DNA from: Adiantum capillus-veneris
Lineage: Eukaryota > Streptophyta > Polypodiopsida > Polypodiales > Pteridaceae
Length of the DNA: 64,000 nt
Assembly (NCBI GenBank): GCA_014529385.2
Contig: CM043969.1
Coordinates: 27,353,446-27,417,445 of the forward strand
Reading direction: 5' to 3'
The position numbers and the translations under genes were made by a program. The notes beneath the pieces are model-generated. The model saw nothing but the letters and a program-made list of their open reading frames with translations, searched no databases and had not been told where the DNA came from. This document shows positions 33,763-45,337 of this stretch, piece after piece; within the stretch, counting starts at the first letter, position 1; the number at the start of each line of letters is the position of its first letter.

Positions 33763-34246
33763 TCATAAGCTCTCACCGGCTGAAAATGGCAGTTGCTTGC
33801 AGTTCAAGCAATCCCCTACAGGTTAAAAAACGCCCCTGCTTCTAAATGAGTCCCTGGCAGGTCAGTGATGACCCTCCCATTACCTGCCAGCTTTTAAAAT
33901 GTCAATTTTGCTATAATTTGACCTATTTTTGTTTAATTGGTAAATATCTTGTAAATATCTGGGAGATCTTTAATAAAGTCTATGCTTAAATGATTACTGT
34001 AACCCTTCAATTTTTCCTATTTTACACAATTCACAGTGTAAACTTCCAGGGGTCATAACTATACCAGTTTTTATCGGAATTCAATTCTGAAAAATTCTAG
34101 CCCGGGGTTTGTTGTGCTTAAGATTCCAAAAATACTAATATTTGCCATGGTCGGACAATTCTACACTGCTTTTTCAATAATCATATTAGTTTAATTAAGC
34201 TTTATACAAACTTTAAGGTTTCAGAAACTGGAAACCTTACATTGGT

Positions 34247-34727
34247 GTTGATGGTGTTGGGCTGTTCACGCCAAAACCAATGTACTCTTGAATGCCAGCA
34301 CATGGTTTCTGGGTCCAAACACCAGAATTCCTACACATGGATCCAAAATCTGAATGAAATGAACTCTAACACATAGGTCCTTGAGGGAGCGTCATCTCCT
34401 CTCTCCTCCTCAAATGCCTCTCTCTAACTGAAGGAATCAGTGGGATCGCTACATCAAGACTAGAGTACCGCGACAGCCTAGGGATTGTCATTGCATAGAT
34501 GCCCACTCTTAGAGGCTTGGTAGTGGTTATACTGCCATCGTGGGCCTCTTTTCCATCACCTTTGATCTTCTCTTTGTTTTCAATGGAGCCCTTTTCATGA
34601 TGTTATTTGTAATCCTGGGACAAATGACCTCTCTTTCCACATCTATAATCTATATAATTTGGGGAGGGATCCCCCCCCCCCCGGACACATGTCTCAAGCA
34701 ACTAGGTCTGGCCAGTGTGCTCTGGAA

Positions 34728-34767
<40 letters not shown>

Positions 34768-36020
34768 GCACAAGGCGACGTCCAGCCAGCCAAACAGAAT
34801 CTTACAAGAGCATGTGTCTACCTGGCGCATGCTTTTTTTGGCCGTGGAATGGCTGGTTGGCCGTTGTAGCCCAGCCCTCACCCCTTCCAGCCAGCTTGTG
34901 TGCATTCATTCCAACCAATCAGCGTGTGCCTTGCCAACGGCCTTCCCCTCCTCCTGCAGCTACTTCACATGCGCACCCGCAGTTGTTTTCTTGCCCAGCT
35001 TCGTCAACCTTCCATAGCGCATGCAGCTCGTGGAGTTCTGTGATTGCAAGTCAAGAGCAGCTCAAGCTTTCATGCGCAGCTCTTACAATATCGAGCGCAT
35101 CGTTTCCAGCTTGCATTAATTTTGTGATTGCATATTGTCGTCAGCCTGAAGCTCATTCTACTGCAATACCTGAGGTAACATTATAGCAATTCCATTTCAA
35201 CCTTTCCTGTAGCAAGGAGGATTGGACGAATACTGCTCGTATTGCAACGCCCACAATCCATCGTTACGAGCTCCCACTGATTGCAAGGCCGCCAAGTTAC
35301 CAACTCATCTCAATCAATTGGCTGTCTTCATTTTATATTTTTGGCTTAACATGTCTTCAATCGTTCTTTAGCTGCCTGGTATGAGGTTTTGTTTTAGTGA
35401 GTAGATCACTTTATTTTTAAGCTGCATGTTATCATTGAGTTTCAAGGACTAACTAAAGTTTCCATTGAATTTTTCTCCCATTGGAATTGTTTAACAGATG
35501 AAGCTTATATACATCCACAAATACAATCTTCATTGGTGATTTTTTTTTGCTTTCCATAGTTGCTTACCAAATGTTTATGAAGTCTCACATACACAATTTG
35601 AACATTTCTGATGGATACATGGCGCTGTTCAACAAATTCTATTAAAAATGCAATAAATTCTCTCAGCCACACATACATTTTTCATGATATTGTATTGCCA
35701 CCAGCTTGCCAATTTGTAAAGTTGTTATGCACCTTACACACACACACACATACAACGAATAAATCTTAATATATGAAGTCTGGTTTCATTGTCTCGCACA
35801 AACACACACTCAATATTAAAAATTGGTTTATTGCACAACATTTTGTGACTTGGACGGATGTGTGGGTGACAAGGTGAACAATGAGCCATTTTAATGTCCA
35901 AATTCCAAAACGATCACGGGGGGGCACTAGGCCAAATAGCGTTCACGAAGAGAGTGAGTCTAGGGAAGAGGACTGGTCTTGAGCACGCAAGTGGGGAGTG
36001 ATGCGAGCTTTATGAATATA
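34247..36020. other. Unassigned stretch with simple repeats
   Basis: Open frames near 34540-35186 are driven by a CT tract and show no domain. A poly-C run (34671-34682) and short CA tracts (about 35740-35752) occur. No gene is supported. Confidence 0.45.
34731..34760. repeat. (CT)n microsatellite
   Basis: 15 uninterrupted CT dinucleotides. Confidence 0.95.
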
Positions 36021-36021
36021 T

Positions 36022-37303
36022 ATGCTTCAGGACGAAAAATGGCTAGATTCTCAAGTTAATGATTCCATCGGGGACTCCCAAGACCATAGTGCAACTTTTT
36101 ATGATCGCCATACACTCCCTGTGGCTGCGACTCTTGGTCGCCCCCCTAATTTGCAGCCTATTGCTCCAAATGCCCAACTCTTAGCTCCTAGGGCTCCCAT
36201 GCAACCGCTTATTGGTGCGCAATCGGCTCCGTTTGTGTAGGTTTTTGGTCTCAATCCTTCACCAATTTCCAGTACTTTCACACGTACTTGTTTAGTTCAT
36301 GGTACCTCTCCCATTGCCCAAGGCTCTAGTACGGCTGCAAGACCTTCTATTGTAGCTCATACACCCCATGCTGCTCACGTTTCCACTGCGGCCATAGGAC
36401 CCCCCCCTACTGTTAGACCACCCCTAGTTGCTCCATCCATAGTGCTTCCCGCTACCATGAGACCATCTCCAGCTACTAATGTGTCTAGCCAAAGCATAAC
36501 AACTTTGTCTAGAATTGGGTCGCAAAACAAGGAAAAGAGGCCCCGACAAGATGATGCGAAGTGCTCAGATGTTGCTACTGCAGCATGCATTAAGCACTAT
36601 GAAGAGAGGTGGGTATGCGCATGTAAGGAAGGGTAATCTGAGACCAAAAGATTGGGAAATAAAGAGGTGGAGATGGACTATACTTGCGACCAAGTAAAGA
36701 ACAAAATAGACACCTTGCGAAAAAATATAAAAAGGAAAGGAGAAGACGAATGCCACAGGAGGGGTGCATTCAACTTGGGAGTATTTTGAGTTGCTTGACA
36801 CATTATGGTCAACAACTCCACGATGTGTGGGAATTCCAGGTGCATTTGATAGTTCTGGCTTACAGACCCCGCTGGTTCCTGAGGAGGATGGTGAGGGAGA
36901 TGGAGAGGCAGGGCGGGAGGTGGATTTAGATGATGATGGGGAGGTCGGTGGCACGACAAGGGAGAGGAGAGATGGCACAACAGTTCAGGATAGCAACGAG
37001 GCTTTGGGGCAGGGCGTTAAATCACAAAAAGTGAAGGAGCCTAAGCGTGCGGACCTTTGCTCGCGCTCTAGGGAATGCGTGGAAAGGGATGTCGAACACG
37101 ATGAAGGTTATTGACAAAGAGAGACGCGAACATGAAGAGATAATGGCAAAGGACCTGCGTGACAATGAGGAGAGAATGTTCAAGCTGAAGCAGGAGGAGG
37201 ACACAAAACGGATGGAGATCTACATGCGGGTTCAAGCTGAAATTGCAAAAGCACTGGGGAATCGACCCAAGGTATGCTTCTTCACCTTCTATATAAAAAA
37301 TTG
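36022..37303 (+). pseudogene. Harbinger-type Myb/SANT-like accessory protein, broken
   Basis: PIF/Harbinger elements carry a second protein with a Myb/SANT-like DNA-binding domain that assists the transposase. Here a Pro/Ala-rich N-terminal frame (36022-36240) is followed by 'YTCDQVKNKIDTLRKKYKKE' (about 36675-36735; the last part is in another frame), typical of the third helix of that domain. A C-terminal coiled coil at about 37047-37260 follows: 'MKVIDKERREHEEIMAKD', 'RMFKLKQEEDTKRMEIYM'. Several frameshifts separate these parts. It lies about 200 bp upstream of the transposase on the same strand. Confidence 0.65.
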
Positions 37304-37506
37304 AGAGAGGGAGGGAGATTGCACATTGTGTGTTCATGATCACGTGAAAATGTTCATTTCTGTTATCTTTGCATTTAACATGTAGGATGGACGAGGCCGC
37401 ATAAATTTTTTGGCTACTATCGTCTAACTGGCATAGCATATGCCCTATTGAGGAAGACCTCTCCCATATTGCATGGTCAGTTGGGAGTACTCCAGACACT
37501 TACTTC

Positions 37507-38678
37507 TTGTTCTTATCTTGCATGTGGTTACTTGTATCATCTGTGTGTATGTTAATTGAAAATGGTTTATTGTCCATTCGGCCACGCATATGGTGGTGTT
37601 ATCCTAGGCAAGTGGCATTCTGGCAAGCAATTCACTTTGGCTTTTGGAGTGTAGCTTGTCTTGAAAACCAAGCCACATGGAGGATGTATTACAGAATGTC
37701 ATATGAGGCCTTCCATGAGTTGAAGGATCTCATTTTGCCCCATCTACCATGTCGAGAGGTACGTGAATTTCGTAGGGAGCCTATCCAAGCTGACCTTGCC
37801 CTTGCATGTGTGCTTTGGCGTTTTGCTCACGGTCACTCTTCTCGTACACTGTCGCAAATGTTCGGGCTTGGGGACTCCACTATCCGAAAGTACACCCATT
37901 TGATAGTGGGTATTTTATGCAGACAAGAAATGTTGCGTAGATGTCAGATTGAGGTTCCACATGGTGCACAACTAGCCCAAATCATTAGTGAATTTGAGGC
38001 TATCACTGGCCTTCCCAACATGTGTGGTGCAATTGATGGCACACACATCAAGCTTGCCTGCAAACCAATTCTTTCCCTGCATAGTACGTTAGCCGCCATG
38101 GATTTCACAGTATTTTGTTGCAAGGCATAGTAGACTCCAAAAAGCTGTTTTGGGACATTGTGTGTAATGCACCAGGAGGCTCACACGATTCAGCTGTTTC
38201 AAGGGTTCTCTAGTTTATAGGCAAATGAAAGCATGTCAGGGATTGAGTGCACCAAGTATAGATTTGAATCAGGTGTCCATTAGACCTTACATTGTTGGTG
38301 ACTCTGCATATAAGCCCACAAGCTTCTTACTAAAAGCATTCAAGTCAAAAGCCCGACAAGACTTGGCTTCAAAGAATGCATTTGACAAGAAAATTGCAAA
38401 GGGTAGGGTGAAGGTAGAGAATGAAGAATCGTTGGCGCATCTTGCGTGATCTCAATGTGAATTTTCCTTTTTCACCGACAGTAGTGATAGCATGTTGTGT
38501 GTTACACAATTATGTCCAATTAAAAGGAGAACTTGAGCCTAGCGATTCAATTGATCCACATCCAAATGATGATGAGCCCTTAAGATGGCAATCATTAACC
38601 CGACAACGTGCTCCCGGACTCAAAATGCGCGAGGCATCGTTCAGTGATTTTGTTAGACGTAATTCTAGTGAAGCTTAG
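37507..38678 (+). pseudogene. PIF/Harbinger transposase (DDE_Tnp_4 family)
   Basis: The N-terminal part has 'MSYEAFHELKDLILPHL' and a helix-turn-helix-like region 'HSSRTLSQMFGLGDSTIRKY'. The first catalytic Asp lies in 'MCGAIDGTHIKL' (about 38020-38055). After a frameshift near 38120, 'VCNAPGGSHDSAVSR' gives the second Asp. 'VGDSAYKPTSFLL' follows in the next frame. The third acid region reads 'KVENEE' and then, after another frameshift with a few bases lost, 'MKNRWRILRDLNV' and 'CCVLHNYVQ'. A stop near 38216 and at least three frameshifts make it inactive. Terminal repeats were not located. Confidence 0.9.
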
Positions 38679-39090
38679 GATGTTTGCAAGTAATTAGGAG
38701 TCTTGAGTGTGCTTTACTTTGATGGCACTAACTGCTCATTGTTTACGACATGTTTTTATAGGAGTGATGATCAAGCCTCACCAGTAGGTTGTTTTATTTT
38801 TTCGGATAGGTTTAGGGTTTGTATGTACTATGCATGGCCATCATTTGCTGCAATTTCTGTTGTCTATATATAGTTATGTACGTGTGTGTGTGTGTGTTAC
38901 CATCCATTTTCATCACCCAAAAAATGTTTTGCTTTTGTGTGTGTGCAATGTGTGTATGTGTGTGAGCATGAAATTGAAAAAACCAAAGAGCAATTTTATT
39001 TTTTTGCATGTGTGGGTGTGCTTGAATCACAAAAGAATCCAAATTTTTTTGCATTGTTAGCATTGTGTGTGTGTGTCAGTGTATGCATCA
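38679..39090. other. Spacer with TG-rich stretches
   Basis: Contains short (TG)n near 38884-38899 and 39064-39077. No gene is seen. The Harbinger right end probably lies here but was not identified. Confidence 0.45.
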
Positions 39091-39220
39091 ATCTATGGCG
39101 GTTTGGGCACCCCTCATGGACTATGAGGGCATGGCCTGTGGAGGGGCCGAATTCAATTCTCGGGTGAGTTTGATGGATTGGACCCCCCCTAGCACACTCC
39201 TAAGCATCTACAAAAAAAAA
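39091..39220 (+). mobile_element. tRNA-derived SINE candidate
   Basis: A box-A-like TGGCGGTTTGGGC (39096-39108) and box-B-like GAATTCAATTCTC (39149-39161) are spaced as in a tRNA-type polymerase III promoter. A short A-run (39212-39219) lies near the end. The tRNA fold is degenerate, and target duplications were not verified. Confidence 0.35.
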
Positions 39221-39447
39221 GGAATTATTTAATCCTTTTATGTACTCTCTTTGACTGCCAGCCGGCCGGCCACCATGTGCTCAAACGCCACGGCCATTCC
39301 ACAGTCGGCGATCTTGCTTCATAAAAAAGTCACCGGCCGATGGCCGGATGGAGCCTTTAATGTGCTCAAGATTGCTGGCCGGCCATGGTATATTCCACAG
39401 CATCATTTGGTCGGTGCTAACTGGCCGCACGGCTAGACGTGCTAGTG

Positions 39448-39624
<177 letters not shown>

Positions 39625-39930
39625 CAGAGTGCAAAGTACGCTTCTGTTGTGCCAAGAGAGAGGCGACAGAGTCAAAAATAGCCATTGCCTGATAGGAGCC
39701 GCGTGTTTTGGAGTGTGTTTTGTGTGTGTATGTGTGAGTGAGAGGAAGGCACTGCATCCATGGGCTTCGAGTCACTTTATGGCTCACAATTATAATCTAG
39801 GCCTATGTCGACTCCAAGGATGGCGTCTCAAAGAAGAACAAAACATTGCAAGGACAGTTTGATATTGCGTGTACGTACCACCTGCACATATATGGTGCAT
39901 GATGCAACAAATTAGGAAGACAAGAAGGAG

Positions 39931-39943
39931 CTCTCTCTCTCTC

Positions 39944-40024
<81 letters not shown>
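39931..40024. repeat. Compound microsatellite (CT)n(CA)n
   Basis: About 30 CT units with one interruption near 39946, then about 16 CA units. It is the reverse complement arrangement of the tract at 39449-39624, about 300 bp away. Confidence 0.95.
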
Positions 40025-40026
<2 letters not shown>

Positions 40027-40490
40027 ACACCCCACAAGGATCTGGTGGCGGTGTAAAAACAAGCCCTACAATCTAGGTCCAAATAGCAGATCCTATGTAA
40101 TTAGAGAGGGTGTGCCAACTGAAGGTTCAACAACCCCATGGAAATCTACACCACTGCACAGTGGAAATCCGAGAAGAAAGAGGGACAGGTCACTTTGAGC
40201 TTATGATCCGAGAAATCTCTGCGTGTGAGGAATAGCTTGCATGCATTGATGGAAAACTCCAAGGATGAAGAAGGCATAATCACAAAGGGGAAAGACTTGC
40301 CCTATACTATGTGGTGCTCTTGTAAGCAAGCTTCTATTGCAGAAGCTAGAGCCTATTGTTTCTCCTTCTCTAGCTTCCCCGCCCTATTCATGTAGTTTCT
40401 GTGTAGGATGCTTGCAAGCTTCCTCTTCTATCAATGGTGGTACCCTTTCAGCTGAGCTCCTACTTTCCCCACTTCATGCAACCCATTGTG

Positions 40491-40523
<33 letters not shown>

Positions 40524-40656
40524 GTGCACGTCGTGAGCGCACGTGTGCGCAAGCCAGGTATTGAGGACTCCATAGTGTACCGAGTGTGGTAGGTGATGAC
40601 TTAACATTGACGTTTGTTTGTGGCGTTACCTGTTGCAAAATTAGGTGTAACACCTA
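40025..40656. other. Unassigned spacer
   Basis: No coding sequence is recognised. A GT tract occurs at about 40490-40520. The gypsy element on the minus strand appears to break off near 40660. Confidence 0.45.
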
Positions 40657-40953
40657 TTACAACTTATCTAGCGACGATTTCCTGTGGTGATAGCAACAGT
40701 GTGGATCTTTGAAAATCCAATCAGATCTTTTCAAGTCAGCATACTTCTTTTGTCGATCTTGAGCCACTTGAATATCCCTTCGAATAGCTTTGGTTTGAGC
40801 TTCCATTTCTTCGAGAATTTTCTTTGAGGCTTCTATCCTTATAGTGGGGTTAGAAAAGTTAAGAGGTGATAAACATTCTTGACCATAAAGAGCATTAAAA
40901 GGTGTCATTCCAATACTTCTATGAGTAGAGGAATTGTATGCATACTCTACCAA
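40657..40953 (-). pseudogene. Gypsy integrase C-terminal part, truncated
   Basis: The reading 'MVEYAYNSSTHRSIGMTPFN' continues through 'ALYGQECLSPLNF' to 'VAQDRQKKYADLKRSDWIFK', the usual end of the integrase core and beginning of its tail. Homology stops near 40700, and no chromodomain or 3' LTR follows, so the element is truncated. A small frameshift near 40960-40980 separates it from the main integrase frame. Confidence 0.85.
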
Positions 40954-40980
40954 GGGTAGGTATTGAATCCACTTGCGAGG

Positions 40981-41988
40981 TTATCTATTGCAGTGGGCTC
41001 TAAGGATGTCTTCAATTACTTGATTAACTCTTTCAGCTTGGCCATCAATTTGAGGATGATAAGCAGTACTAAAACATAACTGGGTTCCAATGGCTTGCTT
41101 CAATGATACCCAAAACTTTGAAGTAAACTTGGCATCATGATCGCTGAAAATCCTCTTGGGTAAACCATGAATTCTGAAAACCTCCTTCACAAACAGACGA
41201 GCAATATCTGAAGCTGTAAAGGTTGTCTTGACTGGGATTAAGTGAGCCACTTTAGTAAGCAAGTGGACTATGACCATGATTGAATCACAGCCAGCTTGAA
41301 CAGAAGGAAACCCGGTGATAAAGTCCATGCTAATACATTCCCATTTCATTTGGGGAATATCTAAAGGATGTAATTTACTTGGCATATTTAGTCTCTCTGC
41401 CCTAATCCTTTGACAAGACAAACATTGCTTGACATAGTGAAGGACATCACCCTTCATACCTTGCGAATAGTAACTTCTGCAAATTGCATTGATGGTTTTG
41501 TCATAACCTGGATGTCCTGAAGTTGGGGCATCATGTGCTTCATATAGGATAGCATTCCTTAGGGTAGAATCCTTAGGTATGCATAGGCGATTCCTATAGT
41601 AAATTTTCCCATCTTCTAAGGAGTAATGTAGAGGTTTAGGCTGATTTGATGATATCCTCTCTTCATGTAGAATACTAGCGAGCATTTGGTAATCTGCATC
41701 TCTGACAGCAGTATCCGAGACCTTGTCTAAAATAGGGTTGTTAGCCATGGAAATTGCGCCCAGAAAATCTTTACGGCTTAGGGCATCTACCACAACATTG
41801 TCCTTACCTGGTCTAAATTTAATATCAAAATCATATTCGTGCATGAGCTCTATCCATCTCCTCTGTCTCATGTTAAGGTTAGGTTGGGTAAAAATCCACT
41901 TAAGGCTCTTGTGATCTGTTACCAACTGGAATTTGCGTCCCAATAGATAATGTATCCATCGATTGGGAGCGTGAATAACTACTAGCAA
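40981..41988 (-). pseudogene. Gypsy RNase H end and integrase (long open frame)
   Basis: This 335-codon frame is the best preserved in the window. RNase H end: 'HYLLGRKFQLVTDHKSLKWI' and 'FRPGKDNVVVDALSR'. Integrase zinc finger: 'EAHDAPTSGHPGYDKT' and 'YVKQCLSCQRIRAE', all four ligands present. Core: Asp in 'ISMDFITGFP', Asp in 'FSDHDAKF' and Glu in 'DGQAERVNQ', a complete catalytic triad. It ends at a stop near 40981. Upstream the RNase H start and RT lie in other frames. Confidence 0.92.
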
Positions 41989-42930
41989 TTCTAAATCATG
42001 TGTAGCATAATTGACTTCATGAATCCTAAGCTTTCGAGAAGTATAAGCTACAGACCTCCCTTCTTGAGTAAGGACTCCTCCTAATGCAAGGTTACTGCAT
42101 CTGTGATCACCTCGAATTCTTGGGTGAAGTCTGGAAGTTTTAAGAGAGGTTCTAAAGCAAGATACTCCTTAAGCTGTTTGAAGCAAGATTCATGTTTTTC
42201 TTCCCAAAGTATCGTAGCTCTTTCTTTAGCAAGTCGGTTAGTGGTGCCGCTTTAAGAGCATAGTCCTTTACAAAGATCCTGTACCACCCTGTGATACCTA
42301 AGAACCCTCTCACTTTGGTTTGTGAAGTGGGTTGAGGCCATTCCACAATGTCCTTGACTTTGTCAGGGTAAATAGAGACTCCTTCAAGTGAAATGATAAA
42401 CCCTAAGTAATAGACCTTAGGGCTAAAGAAGGTACATTTGCTTTTCTTTGCATATAGCTTATTTCAGCGTAGAAGCTCTAACATGTCCTTCCTTCTCTTC
42501 TCTGATTTGGAATAAATTAAGATATCGTCAAAGAATACTAGGACAAAATCGTCCAAGAATTCTCTAAAGATATCGTGCATTAGACGATTGAAAGTTGCAG
42601 GAGCATTCGTAAGTCCGAAAGCCATCAGTGTAAATTTGTAATGACCATAACGAGTGTTGAAAGCTGTTTTGGAGATATCAGCCTCTTGGATTCGAATTTG
42701 ATGATAGCGAGATCGAAGATCGATCTTTGTGAATATTTTGGCTCCATGTAATCTGTTTAGCATCTCATCAATACGAGGAATTGGATATTTATTCTTGATG
42801 TAACCTGATTTAAGCCCCTATAATCTATGCAAAGTCGAAGAGAGCCATCCTTTTTCTTTTGGAAGAGAACAGGTGCACCCCATGGAGATGTACTAGGTCG
42901 GATAAACCCTTGCTCAATCAACTACTTGAG
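41989..42930 (-). pseudogene. Gypsy reverse transcriptase, broken into several frames
   Basis: From high to low coordinates: '[20 protein letters not shown]' (about 42905-42845), then '[20 protein letters not shown]', '[19 protein letters not shown]', the active site '[13 protein letters not shown]' with both Asp (about 42545), then 'YLGFIISLEGVSIYPDKVK' and 'VRGFLGITGWYRIFVKDYA'. The first part of RNase H (about 42100-42000) is hard to read. At least three frameshifts or stops occur. No intron-like boundaries were evident. Confidence 0.9.
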
Positions 42931-43693
42931 TTGCTCCTTGAGTTCTATAGCCTCTAGAAGTGACAGCTTGTATGGTGCTCTTGAGACTGGTTCACTACCT
43001 GGAAAAATTTTGATTTCATGGTCTACCTCCCTAGGTGGTGGTAGTTCAGAAAGTTCAGCAGGGAAAACATCCGAAAATTCTTCTAGCCACATTGGTTCAG
43101 GGTTGGAAGAAGATTTTTCTACTTTGTTTAGTTTGACTACAAAAATTTGTTGACCCTTGTGTAACCCTTTCAAAAGACAATTAGCTTTGACCAAGTAAGC
43201 TTTTGGTCTTCCATTCTGGCCTTGAATAGTGACTTCTTGACCTTGGTTGTCCACAAAAGTAACACTTCCTTGGTCACAATGGATATTGGCATTATGACTG
43301 GCTAACCAATCCATTCCAAGAATTCTGTCATAGATTCCTATGGTTAAGGTTTGAAAAGTAGCAGAAGTAGAGTATTCTCCCAACTTGAAATCTATTTTTT
43401 CCAGTGTACTGAGATAACACCTCCTTTCCATTGGCTAATTCAACTCTCATCTTTCTTGGAGGGTGTTGATTAAGTCCTAAACTCCTTAAACATTTAGGTG
43501 ACAAGAAAGAATGAGTACTACCACAATCAATAAGAAGCTCAAATTTTTCACCTTGGTGATTTGCAGGTGTTTGAATGACAACATATTGTTGTCTTGCTCT
43601 TGGGTTATCAATTGCAGCATGTAGAGTTGCTCTTTCCTCTTGTTGTTCTCCCAATGTTGGTTCTCGTATGATAGCATTGACTCTGGCAACCAT
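42922..43693 (-). pseudogene. Gypsy aspartic protease and PR-RT linker
   Basis: The protease has the active-site region 'FELLIDCGSTHSFLSP' (Asp-Cys-Gly-Ser instead of Asp-Thr/Ser-Gly) and, after a frameshift near 43390, 'YDRILGMDWLASHNANI'. The linker continues to 'EFSDVFPAELSELPPPREVD', the standard approach to gypsy RT. The Cys in the active site also occurs in other plant gypsy proteases I recall, so it may be natural. The frame ends at a stop near 42922. Confidence 0.88.
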
Positions 43694-44522
43694 TCCGCAC
43701 CCTCGACCTCATCCTCCATTTCTTATTCCACGATTTATTATTTGGCCTCGCCCTCTGGCTCGATTAGGTATATTTGTTGCAGAGACTTGCCTAGGACATA
43801 CATTCCTGAAATGTCCTAGCTCGTTGCATTCATAGCATCTAAGATCTGCATTTTGAGCTCCATTTACTGAAGCTGCAACTATAGGATGAGTTTGGTGATG
43901 GGTGAACTTGCCTTTGGTTCCACATCATAGGCTGTCCTCTCCTTCCAACATTCCTTATATTTCCATTTCGTACCCTTTGAGAGTTTGACATCTCTTTTGC
44001 TAAGGGTTTAGCTCTTAAAAGAGAATCTTGCAAATTTACAGGCCTCATGGCTTCTAGACGAGTATTTAAAGGAGCATTTAGCCCTTGGCAGAAACGGGCT
44101 ACTTGTTGATCTGCGGTCATTGGCAGAGCATAGCGCCTAAGAGTTACAAATTTGGAGTAGTATTCTTCCACTGTAAGATGAAACTGATGTAAGTTGAAAA
44201 ATTCATTCATATTAAGGGATTCGTGTGCAGGTGGAAGATAACGTCCTTTGACGGTAGACTTAATGTCTTCCCAAGTTTGAGTGTTTTGAGCTACTTGATT
44301 ATCTTTGCAGTGTTGTTTCCACCAAAGCTTGGCATCCCCCGTGAGACAAAACATAGCCAACATTTCTTGGTTATCGGGAGTAGTACCAGCGGCAGCAAAA
44401 TAATCCCGCATCTCTTCGAGCCACACTTCTGCATCGCGCTCAACTAGGGCTCCTTCTCCCTTGAAAGAGGGAAGTTTAGCTTGCTTGAGAAGTAGCATTT
44501 TCTCTTGAACAGACGTGTACAC
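43694..44522 (-). pseudogene. Gypsy Gag with CCHC zinc knuckle
   Basis: Start chosen at 44522. The retrotransposon-gag domain is clear: 'FCLTGDAKLWWKQHCKDN', 'WEDIKSTVKGRYLPPA', 'NLHQFHLTVEEYYSKFVTLR', 'RFCQGLNAPLNTRLEAMRP'. After a frameshift near 43880 the zinc knuckle reads 'CYECNELGHFRNVC' (about 43835-43795) with all ligands, followed by an Arg/Gly-rich segment. A single stop near 43730 separates it from the protease frame. Confidence 0.92.
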
Positions 44523-44702
44523 CGCACTCTGTGCAATATAGATTAAGTGAAATTTTATTTGATACAGTAACTTTAATCCATTTTAAGACAAGACTTGATT
44601 AAACAATACTATAGACAAAAGTCAATATTGATCCAAACTTTATTCATATGCATTATTTGTTACCAAGGTTGGTAGTCTTTAGGTACAAGGCTTGTAATGT
44701 CT

Positions 44703-45024
44703 TTATATTTTGAGTTTAGTGACTACAAAAGGATAGGCTAAAGGATCAAAATAATAAGTTTCCTTTGACCCTTGAAAGCTACCAGATACACATATGGGTC
44801 GAATCCTACCACCATAAATAACTTTTGTAACTTGGTTACAGACCCATTGAGTCTGAGATATCTTTTCTCCTCCCAAGGTAATGGTAGCATTTGGATTCTT
44901 AGTACCAATGAAAAGATAAACTTCGATGACTTTTAATTCCTCTGCCCATCGAAGTTTCTTGAGGTTGGTATCCATGCACCATATCTTGTCAGCATCGATG
45001 GTATAGATTCCTCCAGATGGACTC
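44703..45024 (-). CDS. Extra ORF in the leader of the gypsy element, unknown
   Basis: Between the 5' LTR and gag a minus-strand frame encodes about 105 residues with mixed, globular-looking composition: 'GIYTIDADKIWCMDTNLKKL', 'EELKVIEVYLFIGTKNPNAT', 'YYFDPLAYPFVVTKLKI'. The first ATG is at 44975, but plausible sequence extends upstream to about 45024. Ty3 leaders are normally non-coding. No family was recognised; a captured host fragment or an element-specific accessory protein are both possible. Confidence 0.35.
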
Positions 45025-45326
45025 TAGTTGATACCCTATCCTCTATGCACCCTTGGGATAGGTGGTGCAAACACCCTATCCAAAATCATCATCACCCTTT
45101 TTTGAAACTGATAAGTTGGTGATTGGCATGCATTTTCAAACATGATGGTGAACACCTGGAATTTTTGGTAGGCTGAATGAACATTTTCATGTACCAGGAA
45201 AGTTCAGTCTTCAATACCATATAAAAACTCAAAACAAATTTTCTAGGTTCTTTTATTATTTCAAACATTCGCATCCTTCAACATCCAAACATCAATCTAA
45301 AAATCTCCCCAAGATTTAATCTAGAA

Positions 45327-45336
45327 TCTGATACCA
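45327..45336 (-). promoter_or_regulatory. Primer-binding site (tRNA-Met type)
   Basis: The minus strand reads TGGTATCAGA immediately inside the LTR start at 45338, matching initiator tRNA-Met. This sets the 5' end of the minus-strand gypsy element. Confidence 0.85.
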
Positions 45337-45337
45337 G

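Larger units (their letters stand above)
29357..34241 (-). mobile_element. 4.9-kb LTR-like unit with TTGGT target duplications
   Basis: The unit starts TGTAAGGTCCCC and ends GAAACCTTACA, so the ends are short inverted repeats with TG/CA. TTGGT occurs immediately outside both ends (29352-29356 and 34242-34246), a 5-bp target duplication. The left 200 bp aligns in layout with the 789-bp gypsy LTR at 45338-46126 (AGGTCCC, GATAGGTCTC, a GTCCT phrase and AACCAACGC-like text), so I read it as a solo LTR of a related element, minus orientation. No pol or gag is inside. Most of the extra length is AT-rich DNA with a 152-bp tandem array. A non-autonomous element with unrecognised LTR borders inside is the alternative. 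Confidence 0.75.

Noticed and set aside
34540-35186. Plus-strand frames around the CT tract
   Set aside because: Frames are opened by the repeat; downstream residues show no domain.
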